A stretch of DNA of 64,000 bases from Limnanthes douglasii subsp. nivea (lineage: Eukaryota > Streptophyta > Magnoliopsida > Brassicales > Limnanthaceae): the NCBI GenBank assembly GCA_036936605.1, contig JAUPFV010000002.1, positions 196,873,273-196,937,272 of the forward strand. Reading direction: 5' to 3'. Shown here piece by piece: positions 1 to 10,462 of the stretch. Each line of letters opens with the position of its first letter. Position 1 is the first letter of the stretch. Under the pieces are notes generated by a model. It was not told where the DNA came from. It was given only the letters and a program-made list of their open reading frames with translations, and did not search any database. The position numbers and the translations under genes were made by a program.

Positions 1-6
1 GATTGA

Positions 7-1409
7 TTGGCAACCATAGCTTACACAGAGTCATATCCATGGATCCATGTACTGGAGAGCCCCTCCATTCAACTTAATGTGGGTAAAGAGGAAGAAATTT
101 TTGAAGTAGAGGTGAAGCAACTTCAGGATTGGAGATTTCCTCTCCTGCAGTACCTCTCCGATGACATCTTGCCTCCGGATAAATTGCTAGCGAGAAAAAT
201 GAAACACAAGGCTCGTGGTTTTATCATACTAAGAGACATTCTGTATAAAAAGTCTTACAGTAAACCTCTTCTGCGGTGTTTGGGGGATGATGAGTCTCAA
301 GTAGTCCACTCCGAATTGCATGATGGTGAGGGATCAGCTCACTGTGGATTCAGGGCTCTAACAAGGAGAGTTTTACAGGCCGGCTACTATTGGCCATCTA
401 TCATGCAGGATGCTAAAGAGCTGGTAAGAAGGTGTGATCCATACCAGAGATATAGCAATGAAATTCATGTCCCAACCATCTCTTTAGAGTCAATTTCTAA
501 GCTTATACCTTTTGCTCGATGGGGGTTGGATTTAGTGGGCCCTCTCCCTATGGCGTTCGGAGGGCGCAGAACTATAATTGTTGCTATAGATTACTTTTCG
601 AAGTGGATTAAAGCAGCCCCTCTGGCAGGAACAACATCAAAAGCTGTCATAAAATTCATTTTATCCAACATCTGTTGCAGATTTGGTGTTCCACAAAAGA
701 TAACGACAGACAATGGACCATAGTTCGACAATAGGGAAATGGAGAGTTTCTGTGCCTCAAGGGGTATACAACATTGTTTCTCTTCACCTTTCCACCCACA
801 AGCAAATGGTCAGGTCGAAGTGGCTAACAGAACTATATTGTCTGGTTTAAAGAAGAATCTGGAAGGAGTTGCTGGGAAGTGGCCTAGCTATTTACAAGAG
901 GTCTTGTGGGCCTACCAGACAACACCTGGGGTTGCAACGCAGGAGTCACCCTTTGCTTTGGTCTATGGGATGGATGCAATAGCTCCCATAGAAGAAACTT
1001 TCCATCATTTCGGGTTAACAACTTCTCCGAATGCGCTAACGAAGTGGCAATCAGAGGTCAGCTTGACCTAGTAGAGGAAAGACGAGTTAAAGCTCACCTT
1101 AGAGCTGCACACTATCAGGGTTTTATGAGAAACAGATTTGCTTCTAGAGTTAAAAGAAGAGATTTCCAGCGAGGGGACAAGGTATTGAGGAAAGTCTTCT
1201 TACACACTAAAGAGAAGCTGCTCGGCAAACTGGCCCCAACTTGGGAAGGACCTTATATGTTTGTTGAAAGGCTTAAACCTGGAACATATTGGCTAGAAAA
1301 CAAGGATGGAAGAATTTTGACCCACCCTTGGAATATTGAACATTTGAATGTACTTGGAGTAGCATCTGTGTCAATATTTACTTGTTTAAACATCCTCGTA
1401 AATATTTAA
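7..1409 (+). pseudogene. Gypsy (Tat) integrase, broken pol 3' end
   Basis: This would insert element cDNA into the host genome as the C-terminal part of Pol. The first segment holds the HHCC-type zinc region, where the second Cys is replaced (RRCDPYQRY, expected C-x2-C). It is followed by the DDE core: GLDLVGP carries the first Asp and ITTDNGP the second. An in-frame TAG at 721-723 interrupts the core. Reading resumes in the same frame and reaches the catalytic Glu in ANGQVEV near 815. A frameshift near 1050 moves the C-terminal domain to another frame, which ends in HPWNIEHLNVL. The upstream part resembles the second RNase H-to-integrase linker of Tat elements. It is clearly non-functional. 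Confidence 0.9.
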
Positions 1410-1867
1410 GGGCATACTCTTTCCTACCGTGGTGGCGCGGGGAGGTTTTAATGAGGTGTCCGGGCTTTTGAATGAAATTTGATGCCTTCTTAAAAAATTT
1501 CCGAAGTGTTCTTACTTTGTTTTTTGTCACACCATCCGGATTGAAGTAAAAGAATGATGACCACTTAAACATTTGTCATCGGAGAATTTAAACACTCTCA
1601 CTTTAGACTATTTATGAAATAACTAAGGGCTATTTAAACACTAGCCACCAAAATTGAAACAAACTATGAAAGGATGCGAAATTTGTGCAAAACAAGGATA
1701 TTCATTAAAATAACTTAAGTGCCTTGGCCTTCCAAGGACTTTTAAATTGTCAAATAAAGTAAAGGATCTATCCGGTCAGATACCGGACACATTAACAAAA
1801 AGAGTGCCTTGGCCTTCCAAGGACTTTAGTTTAGATAACATGAAAAGTAAAAAAAATAATTCATAAT
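1410..1867. other. Noncoding 3' region of Tat-1
   Basis: No gene is seen here. Directly after the integrase, 1413-1459 is a block almost identical to 62098-62143 in the second Tat element. Two copies of a short palindrome-like unit (CCTTGGCCTTCCAAGG core) follow near 1721 and 1806. The rest is unremarkable AT-rich sequence leading to the end of the antisense gene. Confidence 0.7.
1718..1826. repeat. Pair of short direct repeats with palindromic core
   Basis: The sequence AGTGCCTTGGCCTTCCAAGG occurs at about 1718 and again at about 1804, with a spacing of about 85 bases. The core CCTTGGCCTTCCAAGG is nearly self-complementary. It sits between the convergent integrase and antisense reading frames. 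A role in transcript ending is possible but is only inference. Confidence 0.6.
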
Positions 1868-4520
1868 TTAAGACTGAGCCTTTGAAGATGGCTCAGCCTC
1901 ATCCATCTTATTTTTCCCCTTGGGATCGTCTTTCTCTTCGAGAGGGCCCTCCCCGGTGTTTTCTTCTTCTTCATCGGAGGAGGAAGCACTGGAATAATCA
2001 TGCAAGTCTCCATCAGCCATGGTGTGGAAAGGAAGGTCTTCATACTCTACGTGAGGCCACAAATCTCCCAGGTTCCTCTTCGGGAACTTCTCATGGAAGA
2101 GCGGGACCATGTCCGACCTCACCTTGGCATACATTTGCTCTTGAGTATCTATCACGTTGTTGGCATGAGCATCGATCTTGGCCTGAATTTTGGCCTCCTG
2201 CTCCCTTAGCAGATCAGCTTTCTCCTCGGAAGCCTTGGACACCGTGTTCTCAAGCGCAATCTTGTCATTTGTCAAGTTATGGATGACTTGATCCTTGGCC
2301 TTGGCCTCCACTTTCGAAGAGGTGAGATCTTTCTCTAGTCCGGACAACTTCTCCCGGAGCTCTTTGATAGTGTCTTCTAGAGTGGAAACTTTTGTGGTCC
2401 ACCCCTCTTGGCTCTTCTTCAGCTCTTTGTTTTCCCCCTTTAGAATGTCAGCGTGCTGAGTGTCAGTAAGAAGGTCATCGGACAGCCTCACCTTATCAGA
2501 CTTGAGGTCTTTGGTAGTGTCTGCCTGACTTCGAACTTGCTTCTCCAGCACAAGCACCGGCTGAACACTACTTAAGATAGAGTGAGCTATAATGTCCCTT
2601 TCACTTGAAACAGTAAAAGTCTTACCATTAAAAGTGACGGTGTTTGAAGTACTCGAAGGGAGGTAAGGCCCAGCAAAATCATCTCTGGGAGGTTGGCAAA
2701 GTAGTCACCAAGCCCACCAAGACCAGTGATGTCAACCCCATCAAGGCTAAGGTCTCCCCCTCCGACCTCGTCGGTATGAAAGTCACCAGGGATCTCCTCT
2801 GCTTGTGTTGGATCAGTGGGATCAACATGGGGGAGAGGCTCTGGAGGCCGGAGAGAAAGTTCATCACCCGTAGAGGTCTTCTTCTTCTTGGCCTCCCTGT
2901 CCTTGCTTTCAGCTCCCCGTTTTCGGTCTCTTTTGGGAGCCCTTGGGGGTTTTGGGGAGTGAACCTCTTGCCTAACACTCTCCTGCTCTACCACTTCTAA
3001 GAGAGCACCATCAATCTGGCATGGGGTTGGCCCCTCCGGATTTGTTGAAACAACTTCCTCCACCTCAGCAGGGTCCGCTCCACCTACCACTTTCTTGCCC
3101 TTCTTCTTGCCTTTCATCTTACTCGGGGCCTTGGCCCGGCCTGGCAAGTAGAGTGTCCCATCCGTTTCATGGGTTCTCTTAAGGACGACATCCGGAGGGG
3201 GAGGAGTGGTGAGTTCTTCCCAGGACAAGTCCCTCCGGCCAGTAGTGTTCCAGAGGTGAGACCTTGTTAAGTTGCCTCCTGTGAAAGCATCGTGAAACCG
3301 GTTTCCCCACTTTTCAGCAGCCTAAGTGTTGATCTTGGTGCAAGTGGTCTGCCCGGACTTTAGGTAGTCATTGAAGTCCTTGGGCAGTTCTGCTAAGAAA
3401 AAGACAAGATCAATCAGTTTAAACAAATTTGATAAAAGAAAAGATAAGAATATAAAGTAGGAGCCTTACGATCACTCCTCCATCTGCTGGTGAGGAGACT
3501 TGGGTTGACTCCGGCTTTGATTTTCCTCTCGTTCTCCCAAGCACCACTTACGAATAGGAATTAAGTCCTCCAATTCCTCTCCGACTCTAGCAGGTCATCT
3601 ACTTCTTTGTAGTTATCACCCATGTTGAAGTGATAGAAGGGAATGTGGTGGTTTCTGCAGAGACTGGCCACAGCAGCAAACTCCTCCATTGGTAGAGGAA
3701 TCCCGGAGAGCCTAGAGGCCATAATGCAGGCCATGAGGGTGTACCAAGCATTGGGACTCGACTGACTTGGACAGAGCTTTATCAGACGAAAGTATCTGAC
3801 AATCTTTGGGTCCAAGGGAAATCTAAGCCCCCATTTAAACAGCTCCGTGAAGATAACTATCTCGCTCAGCTTGCAGTCCATGGGGGTTTCGGGGTTTATG
3901 GGGATTCTTATCTTCACGTTCTCCGGAATTCCCCACTTCGTACGCATCCGGCCCAAATCAGTTGTGTGGATGAAAGCGTAGTTGATCTTTTGCAGGGAAA
4001 GGAGATACTTAACATTGACCTTGTGGAAACAATGTCCCACCTTTCCTTCAAGACACTCCGGCAGATCCGGATGCCTCAAGCACAACTTTTCCTTGCCTTT
4101 ATCCTTTTGGGCAGCAACAGCACTACTAGTCTGTCCGGAAGGTTCGGACTCAAATGGAGCCTCTTCGATAGAGTCCTCCATTACTTCCTCCATGATTGAT
4201 GAAGGGTTTTCAGTTGTTGTGGTGAGAGGGAGGTTTGGGGTTGGCTCAGCCTGACTTTCGGACGGATGAGTTTCAATATTCTCTTGGTTCCTGGCCTCCG
4301 GTTGGGGCTCTAATGTAGACGTTTCTCTTTGGGGACTTGAGCCAGTACCCTCCAGACTGGACAGCCTGTCCCTGGGTGCTCTAATGGGCACTTCTGACCC
4401 AATATTACTCTCTTTGGCACCTGATTTCGAAGGGGTGCCCTTAGAAGCCTTCCCTTTGACCAGCCGACCTTTTCTCCGATCAACTAGCTTGTGAGGAGAG
4501 GTTTCAGCATCTGACCCCAT
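1868..4520 (-). pseudogene. Antisense gene of Tat-1 (gypsy-type transposon domain plus coiled coil), broken
   Basis: Read on the minus strand, the ATG is at 4520-4518. The first segment (to 3561) has a basic and acidic low-complexity N-terminus. It is followed by a globular region with motifs such as RFPLDPKIVRYF and MEEFAAVASLCRNHHIPFYHF, typical of the plant putative gypsy-type transposon domain (Pfam PF04195, from memory). A TAA at 3563-3561 interrupts it and the frame then continues. A 77-base GT-AG intron (3469-3393) joins in frame to a second exon with another in-frame TAG near 3328. Further on come a Lys-rich segment, a one-base frameshift near 2685, a long coiled coil (about 2540-2150) and an acidic Ser/Glu tail ending at 1868. 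The gene resembles gene 23 of the maize Grande element by position and orientation. Its function is unknown. Confidence 0.75.
3393..3469 (-). other. Intron inside the antisense gene
   Basis: On the minus strand the donor is GTAAGG (at 3469) and the acceptor follows a T-rich run ending TTCTTAG (at 3393). Removing these 77 bases joins the two sides in frame: residues RWRSD before the junction are followed by PELPKDFNDYLKSG after it. The splice sites and length are typical of plants. Confidence 0.7.
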
Positions 4521-5259
4521 GGCTAAGAATGGGGAGGGTTTTTTTAAAGCTGGTAACTGTTAAACCTGGTTCAACAACGGGTTCTGACTCTTGAACCGAA
4601 GAACCTGAGATGATAGGGGAAAGACTGGTTTGAAATAACCTCTTCGGTTTAACACCCTTTGTGGAGGAAGAACCCTGGTCTGACTCTGTGGCTGAGATTG
4701 CTGGTTTGTCGATGGGGGAAGTGGGTAAGCTTGCTGCAATGCACCTTTCCCTTTCAACTTTTTGCGCTTTTTCTAATTCAGATAGGTTGAGCTACCCGCC
4801 TTTGATCAGAGCGTTCCTAGCCGTGAACATAAACAACCTAAGTAAGAATTTATTTTTGAGAGAGAAAGCTTTGAAGATTTGCAGAGTGAAAACGCAAGTG
4901 ATAGTAAAACAGTAGAAAAATATTTCAATTTATAGTAAATCTCAAAAAGGAGTCTTGATTCCTAGGAGAATTCGAAAAGATTAGTAATGATTAAAAGACG
5001 GCGCTGATGTCACCTTCATTAATGAAGAGGTTGTTTTTTAAAGAAGGTGGGTGCAAAATTCAAGGTGAAAAAACGGCTGAAACGACCAACCAAAGAGTGA
5101 CACGTGTCCCATAAACTTTGGCAGAAAACCGTTTAGATTTATAGAGCTTTTTTAGTCCGGATAAAGCCATAACACAATTCGAAAACCTGTCCGGGTAAAA
5201 CTGCCACTGACATCGGACTGTTTTTCAGGTTTTTGACAAAGGTATTTGAACAAACACCT
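4521..5259 (-). promoter_or_regulatory. Putative leader and promoter of the antisense gene
   Basis: A TATA-like CTATAAA lies on the minus strand at 4936-4929, about 410 bases upstream of the antisense ATG at 4520. The leader between them holds a short Gln/Pro-rich upstream reading frame (4757-4560). No other gene is seen. The promoter call rests on the TATA match and its position only. Confidence 0.35.
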
Positions 5260-5269
5260 AAAAAAGGGG
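5260..5269 (+). promoter_or_regulatory. Polypurine tract of Tat-1
   Basis: The run AAAAAAGGGG lies four bases before the proposed 3' LTR start (TGATGAGTCC). This is where an LTR element primes plus-strand DNA synthesis. Confidence 0.55.
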
Positions 5270-5273
5270 CTCC

Positions 5274-5678
5274 TGATGAGTCCGAATGTTGCTACCTCTC
5301 CGGACAGGGTCAGTTCGGACTAAGATCACCAAACCGGACAGGGTAGTTCGAACACCTCATCCATTGGACTGTTCGAACAAAGACTAAAGTACATAAAAAC
5401 CTAATCACTTCTTCACTAAGCTGCCTGCTCTCCTACTAAGAGCTCATGGGTCCTTAAACTTGACTCGGGTCCATTAAACATGACCCGACAGCCCATAAGG
5501 CCCAAACGAAAGGATATAAATACCCAACCACCAACATTAAATGAGGGTAATGAAAATTAAATACAACCAAGCTGCTTAATTCTCCCTCTACTCTCTACTC
5601 AAACATTAAACATTTACAATCCTTCACAAACTCTAAACAAATTACAAAATTACCCTCAGACAAAAATTAACCACGCCA
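5274..5678 (+). repeat. 3' LTR of Tat-1
   Basis: The proposed LTR is 405 bases. It starts TGATGAGTCC just after the purine tract and ends CCACGCCA. A TATA box lies at 5513-5521 (GATATAAAT). The 3' border is supported independently: the next bases (TTGTTGATGGCTC, from 5679) read on the minus strand as the conserved AINN motif of another element's RT, so the LTR clearly stops there. The length resembles the 5' LTR proposed for the second Tat element (416 bases). The 5-bp target duplication should be TTGTT, but its partner lies outside the window. Confidence 0.65.
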
Positions 5679-5800
5679 TTGTTGATGGCTCTATTGTCAA
5701 TATACATCCTCTAAGTCCCATATTTTTTGGGAAACTAGCAGAACTATAAAAACATATTATCTCATACTTTCTCTGATATGTCCATACTTCATCTGCTCAC
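5679..5800 (-). pseudogene. Reverse transcriptase N-terminus, truncated by Tat-1
   Basis: On the minus strand MKYGHIRESM (about 5790-5760) is followed by RMYIDNRAINN (ending at 5679). These correspond to the conserved start of gypsy RT (KKGYIRES, then MCVDSRAINN). The motif is cut exactly at the LTR end of Tat-1, so this is the insertion point. Confidence 0.7.
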
Positions 5801-6229
5801 TAACCTGTCTTTATAACTTCATTTTTTTCTCTAGATTCTTGTTATAAGTTAGTAGATTATGAATTAATGATCATAATATAAAGTCAATATGACACATAAT
5901 CTCACAAATTTGTGATAAACATAAGGGATTTCTTATGGACAAATATCATAAAAAATCTTACGGTAAAAAAGAACACAACTGCGCAAAAAGATCATTGAAG
6001 TTTAAAAGTTCATATTTGTACAGAAGTACAACCATTGGAAGTTTTGAAAATATTGATCAATTGATCTTAAAATCTCTAAAAAACATGTGTTTCATCACAA
6101 GTTTACTCTCGTGATGTCTTCTCAAAACTCTCAATTTTTTATGATGGTAAGTGTTTGGGCCACTTACTGAGTGTTATGCTTCCTATTTTTCTACAATATA
6201 TGATCTTGGTAAACCTTATGTGGTTTTAA

Positions 6230-6560
6230 AATAGCAAGGGTTTCATCATTTTATTTGTATCTAAATGAATGTTTGTTCTTGTAGCCATCATGATTCACAT
6301 ATCGATGAAATTGCCTCAACTTTCCAGTTAGTATATGACCTGCTTGCATTGGTACAGCATCACAAAATACCTCATTTTCATATTTTTCAATATGAAAAGA
6401 CAACCATAACATGTTTTTTCACCTTCACTTTATCATTATCATTCAATATTGTAGTTTGTATGATTTGGAATGTTATTTTGGTAACTAAAATTAATGATTC
6501 CACCAAGGTAATGACTGTCACGTTCATACAACTCCTTTAATTAATGATTATACACCGCAC
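6230..6560 (-). pseudogene. Retropepsin (aspartic protease) remnant
   Basis: The minus strand contains IEKYENEVFCDAVPMQAGHI with the downstream G-R-P-W-Q-F block changed to GKLRQFHRYVNHDGYKN. This matches the C-terminal half of gypsy proteases, in which AGHILLGRPWQFD is the usual form. The active-site region upstream is too decayed to read. The plus-strand reading frame over the same bases is a shadow. Confidence 0.65.
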
Positions 6561-6979
6561 TTTGTCTTTGATATAACATATGATATGAAATATATTTTAT
6601 GGTTCATATTATCTTTTTTCTTACTTGTGCACTCAAATATTTCCTTACAACCTGTAACTCTCCATTTATCTCAAGTAATTCACAATATTCTATCGGTGGC
6701 ATTTAATATGATTTTTCTTCTTCTTCTTATGTCTCTAACTCACTGTCATCTTTAAGCATCATTATTATTTAATTGTGATATGCATTAACATAATAACCTA
6801 TCATGTGACGCTTAAAGTACTACATATAACGATTATGTGCATTAGAATATTGTGTTTTACCTTTGTTTTGATGACTAGTAATGGATGAATTCGATTCAAA
6901 TTTTAGTTTCAAGGGTTTCTTCTCTACTTTTAAATAATTTGGTTGTATATGGATTAACTCGAACAAAAGATTTTACGTG

Positions 6980-7760
6980 TGTTTTCCATTAAAGTAAGTT
7001 GTTGATCAACCAAAATAACATTGTGCAACATATCCTCTATTAACACATAATATTGTATTTTCATTATGTTTTGAACTTTTATATTTATACCTATTGTAAA
7101 ATCCTGAAATTATAGCTCTATTGTAGTATTCACTGCTACTGTTTTTTGGCATTATGATCTATAATTCTTTGAAATAATGCTCTAAACTTTGATTTTTATG
7201 ACTCAATATTTTTAATTTTTGGTATAGCCCTTAAGGATCATGGTTTGGTATAAAATTTCTCCTCATAGCATCATTTATCTCTCCCCACGATTCAAAGTGA
7301 TATTTTTCATCTATTTTTATGTTTTCACCAATTGATTCCATAAATTAATAGCATAATCAAATAATTCAATGATGGTAACTTGTACCTCGTTTCTGAGTAG
7401 TTTTGGTAAAAAAATACTAAATTATTTTTTCTCACATTCTAGATTAGCATCGACATCATTCTTTCCATGAAAAAGATAGATTTTTTAATTTAATACCTCC
7501 CATATTGTCATCATGTCTAGCTATTCGTGATATTCTAGTATTTTTTTATAGATGATTATTCTAGTTGATATCATCATGATTTGTTTTGTTGTAACCATAT
7601 CTTACTCTTTTTGTTGTATTTTCTTCTCTTCAAGGAAAATTAGGCATGTTTTGTGTTTGTATTTGAAATGCATCATATGAAAATTTGTCAATTTTCTCAT
7701 GAATTACTTCCATTTTAACTCTTATCATCCTTTTGAATACATCTTATAAGTGCATGCACT
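6980..7760 (-). pseudogene. Gag remnant of the decayed gypsy element
   Basis: Recognisable gag signatures on the minus strand are DDNMGGIKLKI and LFHGKNDVDANLECEKK (about 7516-7430), FDYAINLWNQLVKT (about 7350), GLYQKLK (about 7230) and IEDMLHNVILVDQQL (about 7045-6997). Together they match the retrotransposon gag layout of plant chromovirus-type elements, including the usual F-x-Y-A-x2-W-x-Q-L core. Several frames are needed to read it and stops are frequent. The gene is dead. Confidence 0.7.
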
Positions 7761-8238
7761 TGAATATTTGGAATTATGGATCTTAGAACCTCATTCTTCA
7801 TTGTTTTTGTTTGTTTTTTACATGTTTAAACATGAAAAAATAGAAAATAAAATACTTACAATCTCTAAAATGTTTCACTCAAAAGTGTTTATTTCGATTG
7901 GCTACTACCATATGATTTTCTCACACTCACTGCATGTTTCCTCTTTTGTGATTCTGAAAGAGTTCCAATAGAATTAGTCAAAGTACTTGAACATATTACC
8001 ATAGTAATAAAACAAGATATACTAAGAAATCAAAGGTTTAAAATGAGTGTATATAGATCTTCAAGAATATATTGTTCACAAACAAATAATACTTATAATT
8101 TTATTTTCAATTTTTTTTCTTTTTAAAGTGAAACTATACAGTAAACACAATGATCGAATATGAGAAGATAAGAATATGAACAAATAAAAAAAATAGATAA
8201 AATGATAAAACCAAACTTAGTGATTTGCTCTAGTACAA

Positions 8239-10462
8239 GATGATGCAGAAATGATCCAAAGGAAAATGACTCTAAGGTTGTAGTAGGAGAACCCTCGATC
8301 TAGAAAACTCGTGTAGCACAAACATTACGTACTCAAGACCCAATACTTACATAACATAACTAAAAACCTTAATCAAAGGCGCCACAAACGGGAATGAAGA
8401 ATTATTTGATAAATTGTTTTATTATTTGGATATTACATAACAAATAACTTGATCACTCAGATATTATACACTAAAATATAAAAAGAATACATAAGAATAA
8501 AAAAATATGATCATTTATACTTAAAAAAAGCATTTGATTACAAATCTATATCTATTCTCCAATGAGTATTACATCAATTTAAAACAAACACATACAATAA
8601 ATAAATAAAAGCTAGTGTAAATACACTTGAAGCCTGATAACAATAAATAAAGTTTAACATGAGTTATACTTTTGATCTTCCAAGTGACTATTGATCTTCA
8701 CTATCATCATTTTTTGCTAGAAATTTTAAAGTATTTTATGGGCTCTATTTGGTGTTTAATATGCATAAAAAATAGGCTAGACATAATAGTTATCGTATAT
8801 ATTGACTTGTGAATATTCTCCTTGTATACAATCTAAATAACCATCTCATTTACTACGTCTTTGAATTGTATAACATGTGGTATTGTAATTACACCAATGT
8901 GTATTTGTAATGCGACATCGGTCTCAACATTATTGCTCATTATACAACATTATTATTCTAATACTGAATAAACATTCTACCAGATTTCCTAAATAATAGG
9001 CTAGCTTAAGTATGAGTTTGAAACCGAGATAGGTTTCCTATTATTAATAGTCCATCCAATTCTCACAAGCATAACAAGGTGACACCAAAATATATATTAG
9101 ATTCACTGATTCAAGAGCTTTAGTGATATCTGGAGAGGGCCGGAAACCTAGATCATCAGACTCTAAATGAATCAAACTTTAAAATTTGGTGAGAGATTCA
9201 GAACCTCTAGATGACTAACAATTAAATAAAACCGACTAAGTAAATCATAAAATTTAATTAGGACCCTTGAAATTTTGGAATCCAAACGAATGAGTTTATT
9301 GGTCCTTACTTAAAACCTAGTTAATATTTTATAGTTCAATTATAATACAGATCATCAAACTGAGTAGTGTGGACCATCATATCCAACACACCAATTTGGT
9401 AGTTCGACAATTTTATAATATTTATATAGTGAGATTTGACTGTGGGACTCAAGCCATTTGTAATTATTAACCAATGCATATATTATTTCTCGATTATCTA
9501 CCTTTGACAAGAGGGTTTCGAATCATATGTACCAGTACAACACACGTATGCTTATTACTTAACCTTTAAGTTTTAGTGCAAAAAAGTTAAAAGTCGCTAG
9601 ATGGTTTGTCTTTAGAATCCCACACACATTATACCACGTGTCATCAATAGATCTAATTTCAAACTATGACACACAAAACTAAACAATGGGCTTATGGAGA
9701 TAATCAATTCAAGACTCATAGATCCAGAGAAAGCTAAACAAACATTTGAACACGCAACAATCAAGAGTGCAAGAGAAAATAAGGCGAATATTCCTATAAA
9801 ATAACATGGAGGCTTCGTTCATACAAAACAAAAATCATACCTACTCAGACTCAATGGTATATTTAATCCATTGTTGCTTGATCTTCTTGGTGGAAACATA
9901 TTTGGTTACACTTTAAACAAAAAAATAAGTTTTATGAAATCACAATTCAAGCACGTCTAGTAAAATACATTCAAAATAAAACAAACTTTTATAATATGTT
10001 ATGTTTATATGGAAGATCCACCGATTATAAATGTATGTCATAACTATTTTATTTGTTTACAAAAAAAAATTAAAAAAAATGGTTTGATGTTATATTCATC
10101 ATTTTAAATATGACTTGATAAATATTATAAATAATATAGGTTTTACACCGTTACATAGTACCATTTTTTATTCCATTTTGTATATAATATTTTCGTGCCA
10201 AACTTAGACAATTTTAGAAATTTTTGGTATAAAATACATTTTAAAATAAAATAAAATTTATTTTATCCCAAATAAAAAACCCTTATAGTCAATATATATA
10301 TATATATGAACTCCATTTTAAATATTTTTATAATCTTTATTCTAATGACTTACAACAAGGATGGGTCATGAATGCTCTAAGATTCCGATTCTTGAACCCT
10401 ACCACCAATTATTTTTAGTTATTGCTCCAAACTTTTGACCTTCTTCCATAATCGATATCTTC
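8239..10462. other. Gene-free AT-rich stretch
   Basis: I see no gene in this stretch of about 2.2 kb on either strand. It probably contains the 5' LTR of the decayed minus-strand gypsy element next to 8238 and the degraded 5' end of the LINE near 10463. A short AT dinucleotide run lies near 10292-10306. No borders could be defined. Confidence 0.6.

Larger units (their letters stand above)
1..5678 (+). mobile_element. Ty3/gypsy Tat-lineage LTR retrotransposon, 3' part (Tat-1)
   Basis: The window opens inside this element. In order it shows the end of the pol region with integrase, a 3' noncoding block, a broken antisense gene, a purine tract and a 3' LTR. The Tat assignment rests on the integrase ending in the HPWNIEHL motif, on the antisense gene between integrase and 3' LTR (known from Tat elements such as Grande), and on similarity to the element at 56731-64000. 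The 5' LTR, gag, protease and RT lie outside the window. Stops and frameshifts in both reading directions show that it is inactive. Confidence 0.85.
5679..8238 (-). mobile_element. Decayed minus-strand Ty3/gypsy element (chromovirus-like), 5' part
   Basis: No long reading frame survives, but the minus strand shows in order a gag, an aspartic protease and the start of reverse transcriptase, with many stops and frame changes. A weak initiator-Met-type primer site is at 8238-8227 (TTGTACTAGAGC compared with TGGTATCAGAGC). The element is cut at 5679 by Tat-1. Its 5' LTR should lie above 8240, but I could not find its borders. Confidence 0.7.

Noticed and set aside
1882..2286. Plus-strand 134-residue frame over the antisense gene
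   Set aside because: The minus strand carries the coiled-coil coding pattern. The plus frame is a His/Pro-rich shadow.
6265..6540. 91-residue plus-strand open frame
   Set aside because: It is the shadow of minus-strand gypsy protease text (AGHI and KYENEVFCDAVP blocks) and has no family signature itself.
8380..8402. GGCGCCACAAACGGGAAT as a tRNA-Asp primer site for a minus-strand element
   Set aside because: The word order does not match the tRNA-Asp complement on either strand. The Met-type site at 8227-8238 fits the gag position better.
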